A DNA stretch of 64,000 bases from assembly GCF_023973825.1 (NCBI RefSeq), contig NC_090120.1:1640501-1704500 (forward strand), given 5' to 3'. Each line of letters begins with the position of its first letter. Positions within the stretch are counted from its first letter, which is position 1. Positions 9,954 to 20,609 of the stretch are shown here, piece after piece. Below the pieces are notes generated by a model that saw only the letters and a list, made by a program, of their open reading frames with translations, ran no database searches and had not been told where the DNA came from. The stretch comes from Plasmodium brasilianum. Taxonomy: Eukaryota; Apicomplexa; Aconoidasida; Haemosporida; Plasmodiidae. Made by a program: the position numbers and the translations under genes.

Positions 9954-12080
9954 ATGAGTGTGTACTTGAAGCGCAAATTCTTCAAAAAGCATAGAGGCTC
10001 GTCGAGCTACTTTTCGGACTTTTCCTTTGATAGTTATAAAAAAGGGAACAACTCAAGTGAAAATATAAATTGCCTAAGTGACAGTGAGCACATATTATGT
10101 GTAAGACGTCCCGGCAGGAGGAGAATAAGGCATATCGCTGCTCCCTTTGAGATGGTAGAAAGAGAAGACGGATATAATTTTCTGAACGGGTCAGGTAAAA
10201 CAAAGGCATGTGTTTACGGAAAATCCCAAAAGAGAAAGAAAAAAAAAAGAAAAAAAAAAGTACGAAACGAAGCAAAACGAAGGGAATACAATTGGGGAAA
10301 TAATTTATTTAACAAAAGATACATGAAGGGGAAAATCTTTACTATATTCAGTTACGACTATATAGAAGTGCTCAAAAGAGTTCGGATAATGAAAAGGAAT
10401 AACATGATTAACAGTGATAGGGTTAGAAGCGAGGAAAAAGTTTTGAACAGGCAAGGAAGTAGGACGAAGAAGAGAAAACGAAATAGTGCACAATGTAACA
10501 ATATGGATAGTGTGGTCAGTGTGGTCAATCTGGACAATCAGGACGATGTGCACATCGAGGAGAAGGAGAAACTTGATATATGGAGAAAAATTGAAGCCGA
10601 GGAAATATCATTGTGCAGTCCTTTACTAATGAATGTACAAAGTGAGTATACATTGTGTTCAAAAAAATATAAAAAGATAAGCATTGTTTATGTAAAGGAA
10701 TATAGTGAAAGAAAAAATAAATATATATTAAAGAGAAAAATTAAAAAGATCTATAAATGCCCCAAAGAAACTGTATTTAACCCATTCTTCAATAGTTATA
10801 TACGTTTTGAAAATGTAATAAAGCTAGAAAAAGAATTAACACAACATTTAGTTCATCAAAATATAATTAGTTTAGAATCATATTACTACTATGAAAACCA
10901 AATTGTTACTTTATACAAGTTCGGAGGTGTTTCACTTATGAAATGGAATAAACAAAAGAGAGTTTTCCAGCTCGAAGATATGCTTATAAAGACATGTGTA
11001 ATAAATACAAGGAACAGAAAGGAGCTTGGATTTGTTAGAAACGATATTTTGACTTCAATGCACACCGATTGTTTTAATACCACCGAGGGAAATGAGGAGA
11101 GGAAAGAAGAGTGGAATGAAGAGGAGAAAGATGAGTGGAGTGAAGAAAAGAAAAACGAGTGGAAGGAGGAGAAGAAAGACGAGTGGAAGGAGGAGAAGAA
11201 AGACGAGTGGAAGGAGGAGAAGAACGACGAGTACAAAAACGATAGAAAATATCTCCCCTCCGTTAACTGTGAAGAAGAGTGTACAGGTAACACTGCGAAT
11301 ACCCCTAAAGTTAAGGGTGTTAATTTGCATAGTAACAAAACTTACTATTTAGATAGGGGCGTAAAGGAAGTAGTAGCGGATGAAGGGACAGACACAGAGG
11401 ATAAGCTAGAAGGTTTGAATAAATGGCGTGATGAATGGCCGATTGTACGGAGGGATAAGCGGCGCAAAAAAGGGAAGCGTATGCATGTGTACCCAGAGTA
11501 CCTGATAGCCGAAATTTTAAGGCAGTTACTAAAGGTATGTCTTTTTCTATACGAACATAGGATATACCATAGTGATATCAAACCATCTAACATTGTAGTT
11601 AAAAATGTAAAGAAGGAGAACTTGAATACAATTTGTTATAGTAATAAAAAGAATAAGTGGAGTATAAAAAAATTTGGAAAAATTATGAACAGAAATTTTC
11701 TTATCAAATTAATTGATTTTGAATATTCCCAAAAAGTGTATAATGAGAAAGCAAATATAGGAGGGACTACTTCACTTTTCAAACCATTAGAAGATTTTAA
11801 AAAAAATAAAATAAATGTGTGTTCTAAGTTGGTATGGATTATCGGAATAACACTTTTTATCTTATCAACAGGTACACATCCTTTTTGTAATGTCAATAAC
11901 GATGTGCATATTTTTTTTATAATTAAAAGTAAAAAATTTAATATACGTAAACGGTTCAAACGGTATAGCTATTTCTCTGACTCGTTTAAAGATTTACTTG
12001 AAAGAATGCTAAGGGTACAGGTTAATAAAAGGATATCATTCTTTGATATATTCATTCACCCATTTGTGTTATTTGGTTAG
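9954..12080 (+). CDS. Divergent protein kinase, putative (708 residues)
   Basis: Single-exon gene from ATG 9954. The kinase domain lies in the second half and is split by a long insert. Visible parts: a candidate ATP-binding Lys in SIVYVKEY (about residue 248), a C-helix-like segment with Glu (VIKLEKELTQHLVHQN), a catalytic loop HSDIKPSN at 539-546 (Asp541, Lys543 and Asn546 present, HSD in place of HRD), the metal-binding motif as DFE at 588-590 in place of DFG, then a short activation segment and the WIIGITLFILSTGTHPF helix. Between the lobes, residues about 379-429 hold degenerate acidic repeats (DEWKEEKK type). The N-terminal 110 residues are very basic and may drive nuclear targeting. 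Asp, Lys and Asn are kept, so activity is possible. The position next to guanylate kinase fits an orphan kinase gene recalled from P. falciparum chromosome 9; the exact family is not assigned. Confidence 0.9.
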   Translation: MSVYLKRKFFKKHRGSSSYFSDFSFDSYKKGNNSSENINCLSDSEHILCVRRPGRRRIRHIAAPFEMVEREDGYNFLNGSGKTKACVYGKSQKRKKKKRKKKVRNEAKRREYNWGNNLFNKRYMKGKIFTIFSYDYIEVLKRVRIMKRNNMINSDRVRSEEKVLNRQGSRTKKRKRNSAQCNNMDSVVSVVNLDNQDDVHIEEKEKLDIWRKIEAEEISLCSPLLMNVQSEYTLCSKKYKKISIVYVKEYSERKNKYILKRKIKKIYKCPKETVFNPFFNSYIRFENVIKLEKELTQHLVHQNIISLESYYYYENQIVTLYKFGGVSLMKWNKQKRVFQLEDMLIKTCVINTRNRKELGFVRNDILTSMHTDCFNTTEGNEERKEEWNEEEKDEWSEEKKNEWKEEKKDEWKEEKKDEWKEEKNDEYKNDRKYLPSVNCEEECTGNTANTPKVKGVNLHSNKTYYLDRGVKEVVADEGTDTEDKLEGLNKWRDEWPIVRRDKRRKKGKRMHVYPEYLIAEILRQLLKVCLFLYEHRIYHSDIKPSNIVVKNVKKENLNTICYSNKKNKWSIKKFGKIMNRNFLIKLIDFEYSQKVYNEKANIGGTTSLFKPLEDFKKNKINVCSKLVWIIGITLFILSTGTHPFCNVNNDVHIFFIIKSKKFNIRKRFKRYSYFSDSFKDLLERMLRVQVNKRISFFDIFIHPFVLFG

Positions 12081-12192
12081 AAATATCAAGGGGAAAAAAA
12101 AAAAAAAAAAAAAAATTGAAAGCAAATAATATAATAGCAAACATTTCAGCAATAATTAACAGTGAAACAGCTTACAAAAATAAATCCACGGA

Positions 12193-12531
12193 ATGGTATC
12201 TTCCTTTGGAACAAAAATACATCCGCAGGATAATGCAGCGCCATCTGCTTGTAGAAGCCTTCATTGTATACAGAGATGTGCCTTTACGTTACATATACGC
12301 ACACATAATGCGTGCATACATACATGCATATATACATACAAACACTTGCACATACTTACTTATTTGTAACTATTCTTTTAAGAGTCATAACTCCACTTTG
12401 TGCGGCTCCTTTTTTTTCGTAAATTAATTTTTTTGTGCCTGAATTTTGTTGCATTGTGCTATTTTTTATGATTTGTGTTTTGTGTTTTGTGTTTTGTGTT
12501 TTAATTTATTTTTATTTTTTTTCTTTATTTT

Positions 12532-12585
<54 letters not shown>

Positions 12586-12799
12586 TTTTTTATTTTTATT
12601 TTTATTTTTATTTTTTTATTTTTTTATTTTTATTTTATTTTTTTTTTCATTTGCTCTCCCAGCCCATATTAAACATAATACCTTCCTTTACCATTTTCGA
12701 AACGCACATTTTTTTAGAGGACTTACAATTGTCGGCCTCTGGAAGAAGCAAGATTCTTCACTAAGGGGTGAAGTAGAAGGACTAGTAAAGAAGAAATGA
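12193..12799 (+). CDS. Candidate small two-exon gene, 69 residues
   Basis: Proposed exons are 12193-12265 and 12663-12799. The first starts at an ATG (MVSSFGTKIHPQDNAAPSA) and ends at a GTATAC donor in phase 1. The second follows an excellent acceptor (T-rich tract then TTTGCTCTCCCAG) and also needs phase 1, giving a frame with FFRGLTIVGLWKKQ and a TGA right before a poly(A) tract. The intron holds the run of about 45 T. Both blocks are clearly less AT-rich than the spacer. The product would be a very small basic protein with a weak hydrophobic patch, perhaps an organelle subunit. The phase match has a one-in-three chance of being accidental, so this is a hypothesis. Confidence 0.4.
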
Positions 12800-13432
12800 A
12801 AAAAAAAAAAAAAAAAAAAAAAAAGGGAAAGAAACATCAAACGATAAAGTGGAAAAAGTAAAGCATAGTGCAAAACTTAACGTTTGAAGTATGACGAGGG
12901 TAGTACAACGTATAAAGTGTAAAAATAATTAAAACAGCTTTATTGTATTTCTACAGTATAAGGGAAGAAACTAGCCATTGAAGCAAATTTTATATGCAAT
13001 GCGTACGATTACGTACCATTTCGTACAGCTAAGTTTCATCTTTGATTTATTTTGTACATCTTCATTGATTCATTTGTGTTTCTTTTAGGATAGTACAATT
13101 TTTTACTTCAAGGCATTAAGCTTTGTAGCGTTATGCGTACAGAACATTATATATAAGTACACATATGCGAATACACAGCATAAAGGTAGATATTTAGCGT
13201 ACCAACAGAGTAGCTTTTTCGGGGATTATCATTATGTATATATTGCTTTCTCATACAGAAAGTAAATTTCTACCTTCACTGTAGTCGTTCTAGCTCTTGC
13301 ATGTCTGTTTAAATGTATCTATATACACGTAATTCATAAAAGAAAGAGATCACCACAGCGCGAACGCAACGGGGGTACGTAGGGCACACGCGCATATAGA
13401 TGTATGTTTATATATGCGTATTCATTGAGGGG
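12800..13432. other. Spacer upstream of guanylate kinase
   Basis: Mixed AT-rich sequence with a poly(A) run at 12799-12822 and no open frame that looks coding. It contains several 10-15-base islands of higher GC (for example near 13340-13400), but nothing I can name. Confidence 0.5.
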
Positions 13433-13810
13433 GTATAGTACTGTAGAAGCGTAGTACTGTAGTAGCGTAGTACTGTAGTAGCGTGGTACTGTAGAAGCGT
13501 AGTACTGTAGTAGCGTAGTACTGTAGTAGCGTGGTACTGTAGAAGCGTAGTACTGTAGTAGCGTAGTACTGTAGTAGCGTAGTACTGTAGAAGCGTAGTA
13601 CTGTAGTAGCGTGGTACTGTAGTAGCGTAGTACTGTAGTAGCGTGGTACTGTAGTAGCGTAGTACTGTAGTAGCGTAGTACTGTAGTAGCGTAGTACTGT
13701 AGTAGCGTAGTACTGTAGTACTGTAGTAGCGTGGTACTGTAGAAGCGTAGTACTGTAGTAGCGTGGTACTGTAGTAGCGTAGTACTGTAGTAGCGTAGTA
13801 CTGTAGTACC
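13433..13810. repeat. 16-bp minisatellite, about 23 copies, just upstream of guanylate kinase
   Basis: About 23 copies of GTACTGTAGTAGCGTA with recurring variants (GAAGCG, GTGGTA), plus one 9-bp partial unit near 13712. The array ends about 130 bp before the guanylate kinase ATG. It is open in all three minus-strand frames because 16 is not a multiple of 3 and no frame contains a stop, which creates three overlapping TTLLQYYATTVLRYYS-type pseudo-proteins. Confidence 0.95.
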
Positions 13811-13939
13811 ATATTTCTGCAATAGTGCAAGGAGACGCTGCAGAATAAACGTGGAAGCAATAAAAGCGAAAGCATTGTACAACGAACACGTAAAAGGAAC
13901 ATATAAAACGAACTGGTAAGTCGAGTAAATCCTGGGTCC

Positions 13940-14542
13940 ATGCCAAAAATAGCCCCACTAGTTATCTGTGGCCCATCTGGAGTAGGGAAAGGTACGCTTA
14001 TAAAGATGCTCCTCAAAGATTTTCCATCTTCTTTTCGTTTTTCAGTGAGTTGTACAACTAGAAAAAAGAGAGAAAATGAAAGAGATGGAATAGATTACTA
14101 TTTTTTAAATAAAGAAGACTTTGAATTAAAGTTAAAGCAAAATTTTTTTTTGGAGCATGATAATTATGCAAATAATTTATATGGAACATTAAAGAGTGAA
14201 TATGACAAGGCAGAAATGGAAAATAAAATATGTTTATTTGAAATGAATATTAACGGAGTTAAACAACTGAAGGAATGTAATTATGTTAGTAACGGAATAT
14301 ACATATTTGTAAAACCACCCAATACTGATATACTATTAAGCAGATTAAAAAAAAGAAATACCGAGAATCCCGAACAAATAAATAAAAGAATGTACGAATT
14401 AAATCGAGAACTAGATGAAGCTAATAACATAGACTTTAACATGTTCTTAGTAAATGACGATCTTACAAAAACGTATGAGCAGCTAAAGGAATATTTGATG
14501 CAATCCTATCAGCATTTGAGAAGCGGCAGCGGTTCGAGGTGA
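13940..14542 (+). CDS. GMK: Guanylate kinase (GMP kinase)
   Basis: A 200-residue single-exon protein of the length usual for the family. It transfers phosphate from ATP to GMP (and dGMP) to make GDP in the cytosolic purine nucleotide pathway. The P-loop is GPSGVGKGT at residues 11-19. Next come the GMP-binding signatures: [21 protein letters not shown] (Ser, the TTR triad and the Tyr) and [14 protein letters not shown], where the acidic residue and Tyr contact the base, then an [13 protein letters not shown] segment matching the usual VLDIDxxG block, and [17 protein letters not shown] in the lid and adenine region. The start is the only ATG giving the N-terminal strand right before the P-loop. 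It is flanked by two minisatellites, 16-bp upstream and 44-bp downstream. Confidence 0.97.
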   Translation: MPKIAPLVICGPSGVGKGTLIKMLLKDFPSSFRFSVSCTTRKKRENERDGIDYYFLNKEDFELKLKQNFFLEHDNYANNLYGTLKSEYDKAEMENKICLFEMNINGVKQLKECNYVSNGIYIFVKPPNTDILLSRLKKRNTENPEQINKRMYELNRELDEANNIDFNMFLVNDDLTKTYEQLKEYLMQSYQHLRSGSGSR

Positions 14543-14557
14543 TACTTAGCTATTAGA

Positions 14558-14750
14558 TAACCACAACTTAGCCATTACGTAGTTATTACGAGGCCATTAC
14601 TTAACCACAACTTAGCCATTACGTAGTTATTACGAGGCCATTACTTAACCACAACTTAGCCATTACGTAGTTATTACGAGGCCATTACTTAACCACAACT
14701 TAGCCATTACGTAGTCATTACAAGGCCATTACTTAACCACTACTTATCCA
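14558..14750. repeat. 44-bp minisatellite, about 4 copies, downstream of guanylate kinase
   Basis: Four copies of a 44-bp unit (containing ACAACTTAGCCATTACGTAG and GAGGCCATTACTTAACC) begin about 15 bp after the stop codon. The unit itself contains smaller CCATTAC and TTAACCAC sub-repeats, so it probably grew from a shorter ancestor. It would lie in the 3' untranslated region. Confidence 0.85.
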
Positions 14751-14801
14751 TTCAGTGAACATGTTATGAGGTGCCAGGGGAAAATGAAAATATAACCATC
14801 G

Positions 14802-15199
14802 ATGAAAGCAATACGTATATATACATATTTACATTTACACCCGAACGTACGAACATATACGCATATCGCTAATTATAGAGCAAGTTTTACTAAAAGAAGT
14901 TTCATTCCTGTGTAATATATATGACCCACCCCCCTCGTTTATTTTGTAAGGAAACACAACGAAAAAATATCTGCTGAACGGTCTTTATTTTAAGATAAAC
15001 TACGTGTAATAATAAGCGCGAACATATATATACATGCATGAACACATCCCAGCGTACGTACGTATGTGTATACGTACATACACGCATACGAGTACGTTTG
15101 CTTATATATATTTGCCTTTCTGTCCTGCTGTTTTCCTTCCTCCAGTATACTTTGATTAAACTCTTTTTTGCCTTGGTTGTTGGAATTATGCGCAAGTAA
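14802..15199 (+). CDS. Candidate micro-gene: 39-residue membrane protein in three exons
   Basis: Proposed exons are 14802-14814, 14951-15003 and 15146-15199. Phases agree (1 then 0). The third exon follows a very strong acceptor (CCTGCTGTTTTCCTTCCTCCAG) and encodes YTLIKLFFALVVGIMRK and a stop, a typical single membrane segment. The whole would read MKAIRNTTKKYLLNG followed by FKINYYTLIKLFF. Such tiny single-pass proteins are typical of TOM, OST and respiratory complexes, but no family can be assigned. The opposite strand is also open here (LRIIPTTKAKKSLIKVYW), so strand is not certain. The first exon is only 13 bases and is the weakest part. Confidence 0.3.
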
Positions 15200-15280
15200 A
15201 AATATTTATGTTTACATATGTACATATACATATATATAGATATGTATATAAGTGGTTGATGGCACTCGGTATTTTTTTAA

Positions 15281-15331
<51 letters not shown>

Positions 15332-15635
15332 TATATATATATGTATATGTATGTGAATATGCATGTATGTATTAATGTGTATGCATACATGTACCCCATT
15401 TCCGCGAGTACTTGAAAAAGGAAAAAAAGGAAACTACAAAAAAATGCAAGAAAAAATAAGCTTAAAAAATTCAAAAATAAGTTCAAGCAAAAATGTTTAA
15501 AAAATAATAAAAAATTTGCAGAAAAATTGCAGAAAAATTGCAGAAAAATTGCAGAAAAATTGACTTAATTTTTTCCAAAAATACCGCAATATTTTGCAAA
15601 AAATGAAATTAAAGTTTCGGAAATAAAATTGGAGG

Positions 15636-15666
<31 letters not shown>

Positions 15667-15791
15667 CTTCCATTTTTCTTTGAGTTTTTCCTGCACTGTT
15701 CTTCCATTTTTCCTCCATTTTTCCTCCATTTTTCCTCCATTTTTCCTCCATTTTTCTTCCTATTTTTCTTCCTATTTTTTTAAAACAAAAG
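15200..15791. other. AT microsatellite and poly(T) spacer before TAF7
   Basis: Contains (TA)n at about 15284-15327, an 11-bp GCAGAAAAATT array (15518-15562), a run of about 27 T (15640-15666) and a CTCCATTTTTC array (15700-15778). The start codon of TAF7 follows directly. No gene seen. Confidence 0.7.
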
Positions 15792-17505
15792 ATGGAAAAG
15801 AAAAAAGAAAATACTATAAAAATATCGCTTAACATAAATACTAATACAAAAAATGAAAATTATATCAATGCATATCCTGTAGGCAATGGCTATTCGAAGA
15901 TTAAAGCAAATTCGAAGGAGGTTTCCGAAGCACTGTAAGCAAATAAATAAAAAAGTAAAATCAACGACTAGTGAAGATATGATCTTAATAAAAAGATATG
16001 AACGAAATGAATATATGAAAATAGTAAACGTAATGCTCATCCAGTTCGTTTATGAATATATAGAGCATGTTCACCCAAGAGGAAAATTGCTATATGCAAA
16101 AAGATGAACTGCGTATTGTTATGAATGTATGCATATATTTACTCCTTGTAAAAAATTTGCTCTTGGCACAAGTGAACGCATTTAGTTGATATCTACTTGT
16201 GCAGATGCTTTGATTTGATTGTAGCCTGGATACATATGTACACCAGAGTTATTTATGTATTTTATACAATTCTTATGTCTTACGCGTACACTCCATATGA
16301 CCTACACTTCCTGCAATTCTTACATTTTTTCATCACTCATGTTATTCTTTTTCTTTTTATTTTTTTCGCGTAGGAGCCTCATTGAAGATATCAGGGGAGG
16401 AGCTTTTCACTACAAGGACTTGCAAGAAATATACTTCATGAATGATACGGACCTAATAAAAATTATAAATGAGATAAAGAATGTGGAGGAGAAGGTAAAG
16501 AACAATGTAGGCATCAAAAACATTAATAACAGTGTAAATATGAACGATCATAGCGGTATTCATACGAATAGTAATAACAACGAAAACGTAAATATGATTA
16601 ATGGAATTAGCAGTGGTATTAATAAGAATAATAGTTTCAATTATAGCGATGACTATAGCCAAAATTGTAAATACAAGAATGGGAAGGGAGGGAATGTATT
16701 TATGCTCGAAAATGATGTAGATAAGGCATGCATAATAAGATTTCCATTAACTGTTGCAAATGAAATAAAAAAATATTTATTAAAAAAAAATTTGGAGCTA
16801 GAAATAGAACCAACGAGTTTATTAAATTCAAGATTTTTCTTAATTCATTTTAAAAATATAAATAAGAAATTTTATGGTGTTTTACTTGAACTGTCCACAC
16901 ATATAGAAATACACAAAACGCTCGATAGAACCAACCTGTACAAAACAAATGACGTATCACAGATCATTTACGTGTATGATAAAGATGAGAAGCACAGTAG
17001 TAACCGCTGTAGTGGCAGTAACGTTTGTAGGGGTGATAATTGCCTGACCAATAGTAAACTTCTTGAACGGTTCATAAATAACAATTTCCAGTTGGACTGT
17101 GGAATTAACAGCAAAATTGATAAATTTCATTTTGAAAATCATGCAAAACTCTATAAATATCATGATATATACTTTGCCGAAAAACTTATATCTGACTATT
17201 TAAATGCTAACTATTATGACTATTATGATTTATATGTTAAAACATACAATGAGATGAATAATCATGTACGTATAGAACGAGAAAGTAATTTTAAACAAAC
17301 AGAAATAGTTGATGAAGATACAAACTTATCCGATATATTAAATTCACTTGATAACACATGTAATATTATGAATCAAATAGAAAAAGAAAAAGGTGATATC
17401 ACGTTTGAAACGTTATTAAATTATCAGATAGACAATGAGAATTACGAATCTGATGTTTCCGATTTGTTGCTAGGGGGCACCTATTACATGCGCAAGAAGA
17501 AGTGA
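15792..17505 (+). CDS. TAF7: TFIID subunit 7 (TAF7-like)
   Basis: Two exons, 15792-15934 and 16374-17505 (phase 2 junction, donor CT|GTAAGC, acceptor TTTTTCGCGTAG), giving 424 residues. Residues about 160-250 match the TAFII55 N-terminal domain: an ENDVDKACIIRFPL opening strand, then SRFFLIHF, the conserved YGVLLELSTHIEIHKT block (family LVDLPxxxExxKT) and the TNLYKTNDVSQIIYVYD end (family LYKTxDISQMLxV). TAF7 binds TAF1 in TFIID and controls its activity at RNA polymerase II promoters in the nucleus. The N-terminal 150 residues are Asn-rich and species-specific; the C-terminal part has acidic segments (DEDTNLSDILNSL) as in other TAF7 proteins. Exon 1 was chosen because its frame and phase join cleanly; its product (MEKKKENTIKISLN) lacks motifs. 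Confidence 0.88.
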
Positions 17506-18075
17506 ATACCGAGCCGACTACTTGAGGAAGTGAAACAATTCCTCAGAAATACATTACGAGTTATATTATGTACACGATCACACGTACACATGCAAATGCG
17601 TACACATTCATATATGTATATTCTGTTTAGACTCATTTTCCGGGAAAATGAGATAACACAGTTATTGTTACGTCGTTAGTTGTGCTTAACATGTGGGTTG
17701 CTCCTTTTTATGAACACTTGTAGTGCACATGTTACGATGTACATTCTAGTGCCGATGTTGTGAAAAAAAAAAATAAAAATAAAATAAGATCAAATATACG
17801 AGTTGCCCGCGTTTACTGTATTTTTTAATTAAATGCGACGCCTTTTTTTTTTTTTTTTTGTTGTTACATTTACATATGTGCATGTATGTATGTATGTATG
17901 TATATATATGTATGTTTATATATGTATGTATGTATATATATGTATGTATGTTTATATATGTATTTATATACTTCTTTCCATTTTTGACGAACACCCGTGT
18001 ATGTCTTCATGTGCTACCGCCTGGTCACGCCCATGAGAGCATAAATTTTGTTGACCTTCCTTGTAACTTGTTAGA
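17506..18075. other. Spacer between TAF7 and the twin-CX9C gene
   Basis: AT-rich sequence with a poly(T) run at 17843-17860 and ATGTATGT-type repeats at 17880-17965, which make Tyr/Met/Cys-rich pseudo-frames. No gene or RNA recognised. Confidence 0.6.
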
Positions 18076-18198
18076 ATGAAGAATTATTTCATAAACTTTT
18101 ATAAAACTTACTCACCTCAATACTTTGTAAAATATTAATAAAAATGCTGGCATTCATTTTTGCCTAAATATTTCAGTTTGTATCACTTCCTACATTTG

Positions 18199-18238
<40 letters not shown>

Positions 18239-20609
18239 TTTTTTTTTTTTTTTTTTTAAAGGAGGGGTGTGCCACATATGCACAAAATAAAAGGTAGGTA
18301 TAATTTTGTGTATGCTCTTTTTTTTTTTTTTTTTCGTTTTTTCGTTAGAAAACAAAAAAAAAAACAGTTTATTTGCTTTTCCCTCAAGTCAGAAACTATA
18401 AATTGCTGAAAAATTTTATTACCTAATATTGTTGACATGTTCATAAAATTATGAACAGTTCATGTAATATTTATAAGGACAAATTAACAATGTGATGAGA
18501 ATATGTATAAATTACATCATGTAAAAGCATGTAAATATATGCGATTTTAAGCTTATACGTTTTATTATCTTAGTAGTGTCATGGGAAATTTTATAGGATA
18601 TAAGGAAAATGTTAAAATATATATGTTTATGGATTTTTTATGTAACTATTTTATGTATTTTTTACGTACTTTTTATGCTTTTTTTTTTTACATTTTTTAT
18701 GTAATTTTTTTTTTTTTTTAATTTACGTTTTTTACGATATTACTTTATTGTGCTGCTTCTTCATGCTACTCCTGCATGCTGCCCTTCCACTGAGCTCATT
18801 ATATGCATTCATTTTCATGCGTTTCCGTTTTACAGAATGTCGATGGGAGAAACATAAACATTTTTGAAAAGAGGTATGGCTACAACTTGAACGACTTGCA
18901 CAGTTATATTTACAAAATTAATCTGCCACTTAAACCACGTTATATAAATTATGTATTGGAAGAAAAACAGAAAGGTAAAAATAAAATAAAATCGTCTGAA
19001 GACAGTTTGAAAGAAAAAGAACCAGATGATGGAAATGAAAAGGATAGACAAGCGCTAAATTATAAGCACAATAATAGTGATAGTAATAATTATATTAATA
19101 GTAGTAATAATAGTTATAATAATAGTAGCCGCAACAGTAACAGTAACAGTAGTGGTAGTTCCTCTAACCAGGTGGACATATACCACAAATATGAACGGGA
19201 AAACATAAATAACCCCCAAAATGTGTATAAAAATAAAATAGTAATTAACAACGTAGAGAGTAATGAAAAATATGAAGATAAGTATGTCCATATATCATAT
19301 GATAAGAATTATATATATGATGAGCAAAAAAATAATATATACACTGATGATAATATTTCCAGTTATATTTCACAAGAAAATGATATATTAAGTGATAAGA
19401 ATAAATTTAGTACGAAAAAAACGTATGTCAATTTATGCTTAAATTATTATAATAACTTAGATACATGCGTAACAAAAAAATATCAAAAAAATGTACAAAG
19501 CAGGAAATATAAATTTACTCGTTTACACACATGTAAACCACATTATGTAAGAAACTAAACAAAATGAAACGTACGACAGTGGCGCAAGAATTGCACTTGG
19601 TGTTATCCTCAACTCTTTTTTTTACCAAATTTACGCTTAACACGTGCGTATCACATATGTAGCAAATGCTTAATATACGCGTAACACATGTTTATCTTCT
19701 TTTTTTTTTTTTTTTTTTTTTTGAAGATCTTGTTTTCTCGGTGTATTAAATACAGAGATAGAAAGTTAATGAACGAGATAAAAAAAATAGAGCTAAATTA
19801 TTATAGTTCCCTTAACAGAATTAACAGGTACATGCATTCAGAATTTTAGTGTGCATGCCACGTTAATATATATATGTACTTATATGTATATATTCTATGT
19901 ATAGGTTAATATTGGACATGTACGTTTACATATATGTATACATATTCATGTGTGCAATTTTTTCATTTTGTTTCTTCTCTTTGCAGATCCATATACCTAA
20001 ACGAATTTTCAACAAATTTGGGGTATCATGAGGTAATAGGGGGCGCAAAAAGGAAACAAGGGAAAATAAGCCAAATTGAAAAATTGCGTCCATCCGGCAG
20101 CACATATATTTAAATATGCACATACATACATATATATATAATATTTGTATACCTGTGCAAGTGTTTAAAAATAGTGAAATAGTATATGCACCAATGAAAA
20201 TCATATTCAGACTGATTTTTTTACGTACATTTTTTTTTTTTTTTTTTTTCAATTTTTCCTCGCCTCCTCTTGTAGTACCTTATAAGTAAACAGTTTGATA
20301 GTGTGGAAAAAATAAAGTAAGGAAGAGCAATTAAAATTTTTAAAAAATATTCGGAATACGCAAAAGGGAACCGATCTTTGCATGGGTATACACATATTTG
20401 TATATGTACATTTACACGTTTACGTATATATAATATATATATTTTTTTTTTATTTGATCAGACTTAACAAAGAGTTAAGCGAATTAAGAGAACGATATAA
20501 CCATATTTTAAAATATAATTTATGTGATGATCATTTGCCAAAATTTGACAAGCAAAAAAGAAAGACATATTCAGATAATGAAAAAAAATACATATTATTA
20601 AATATATGA
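18076..20609 (+). CDS. Twin-CX9C (CHCH-type) protein, six exons, 365 residues
   Basis: Exons: 18076-18126, 18836-19546, 19727-19827, 19987-20032, 20276-20316 and 20462-20609. All junction phases agree and all donors are GTAAAA, GTAAGA, GTACAT, GTAATA or GTAAGG. The key feature is a twin CX9C motif: Cys218 and Cys228 (LCLNYYNNLDTC), then Cys250 and Cys260, where the second pair is completed only across the exon 2/3 junction (CKPHY|ILFSRC). Twin-CX9C proteins fold in the mitochondrial intermembrane space by the Mia40-type disulfide relay and serve as respiratory-complex subunits or assembly factors. The N-terminus is short and aromatic (MKNYFINFYKTYSPQYF) without a classical presequence, as expected. 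Residues about 85-130 are an Asn/Ser insert, and the C-terminal 100 residues are helical and charged. The exact orthologue is not recognised. Confidence 0.75.

Noticed and set aside
13334..14016. Three overlapping minus-strand open frames of 178-202 codons with TTLLQYYA repeats
   Set aside because: They are translations of the 16-bp minisatellite in all three frames and overlap the guanylate kinase start on the opposite strand.
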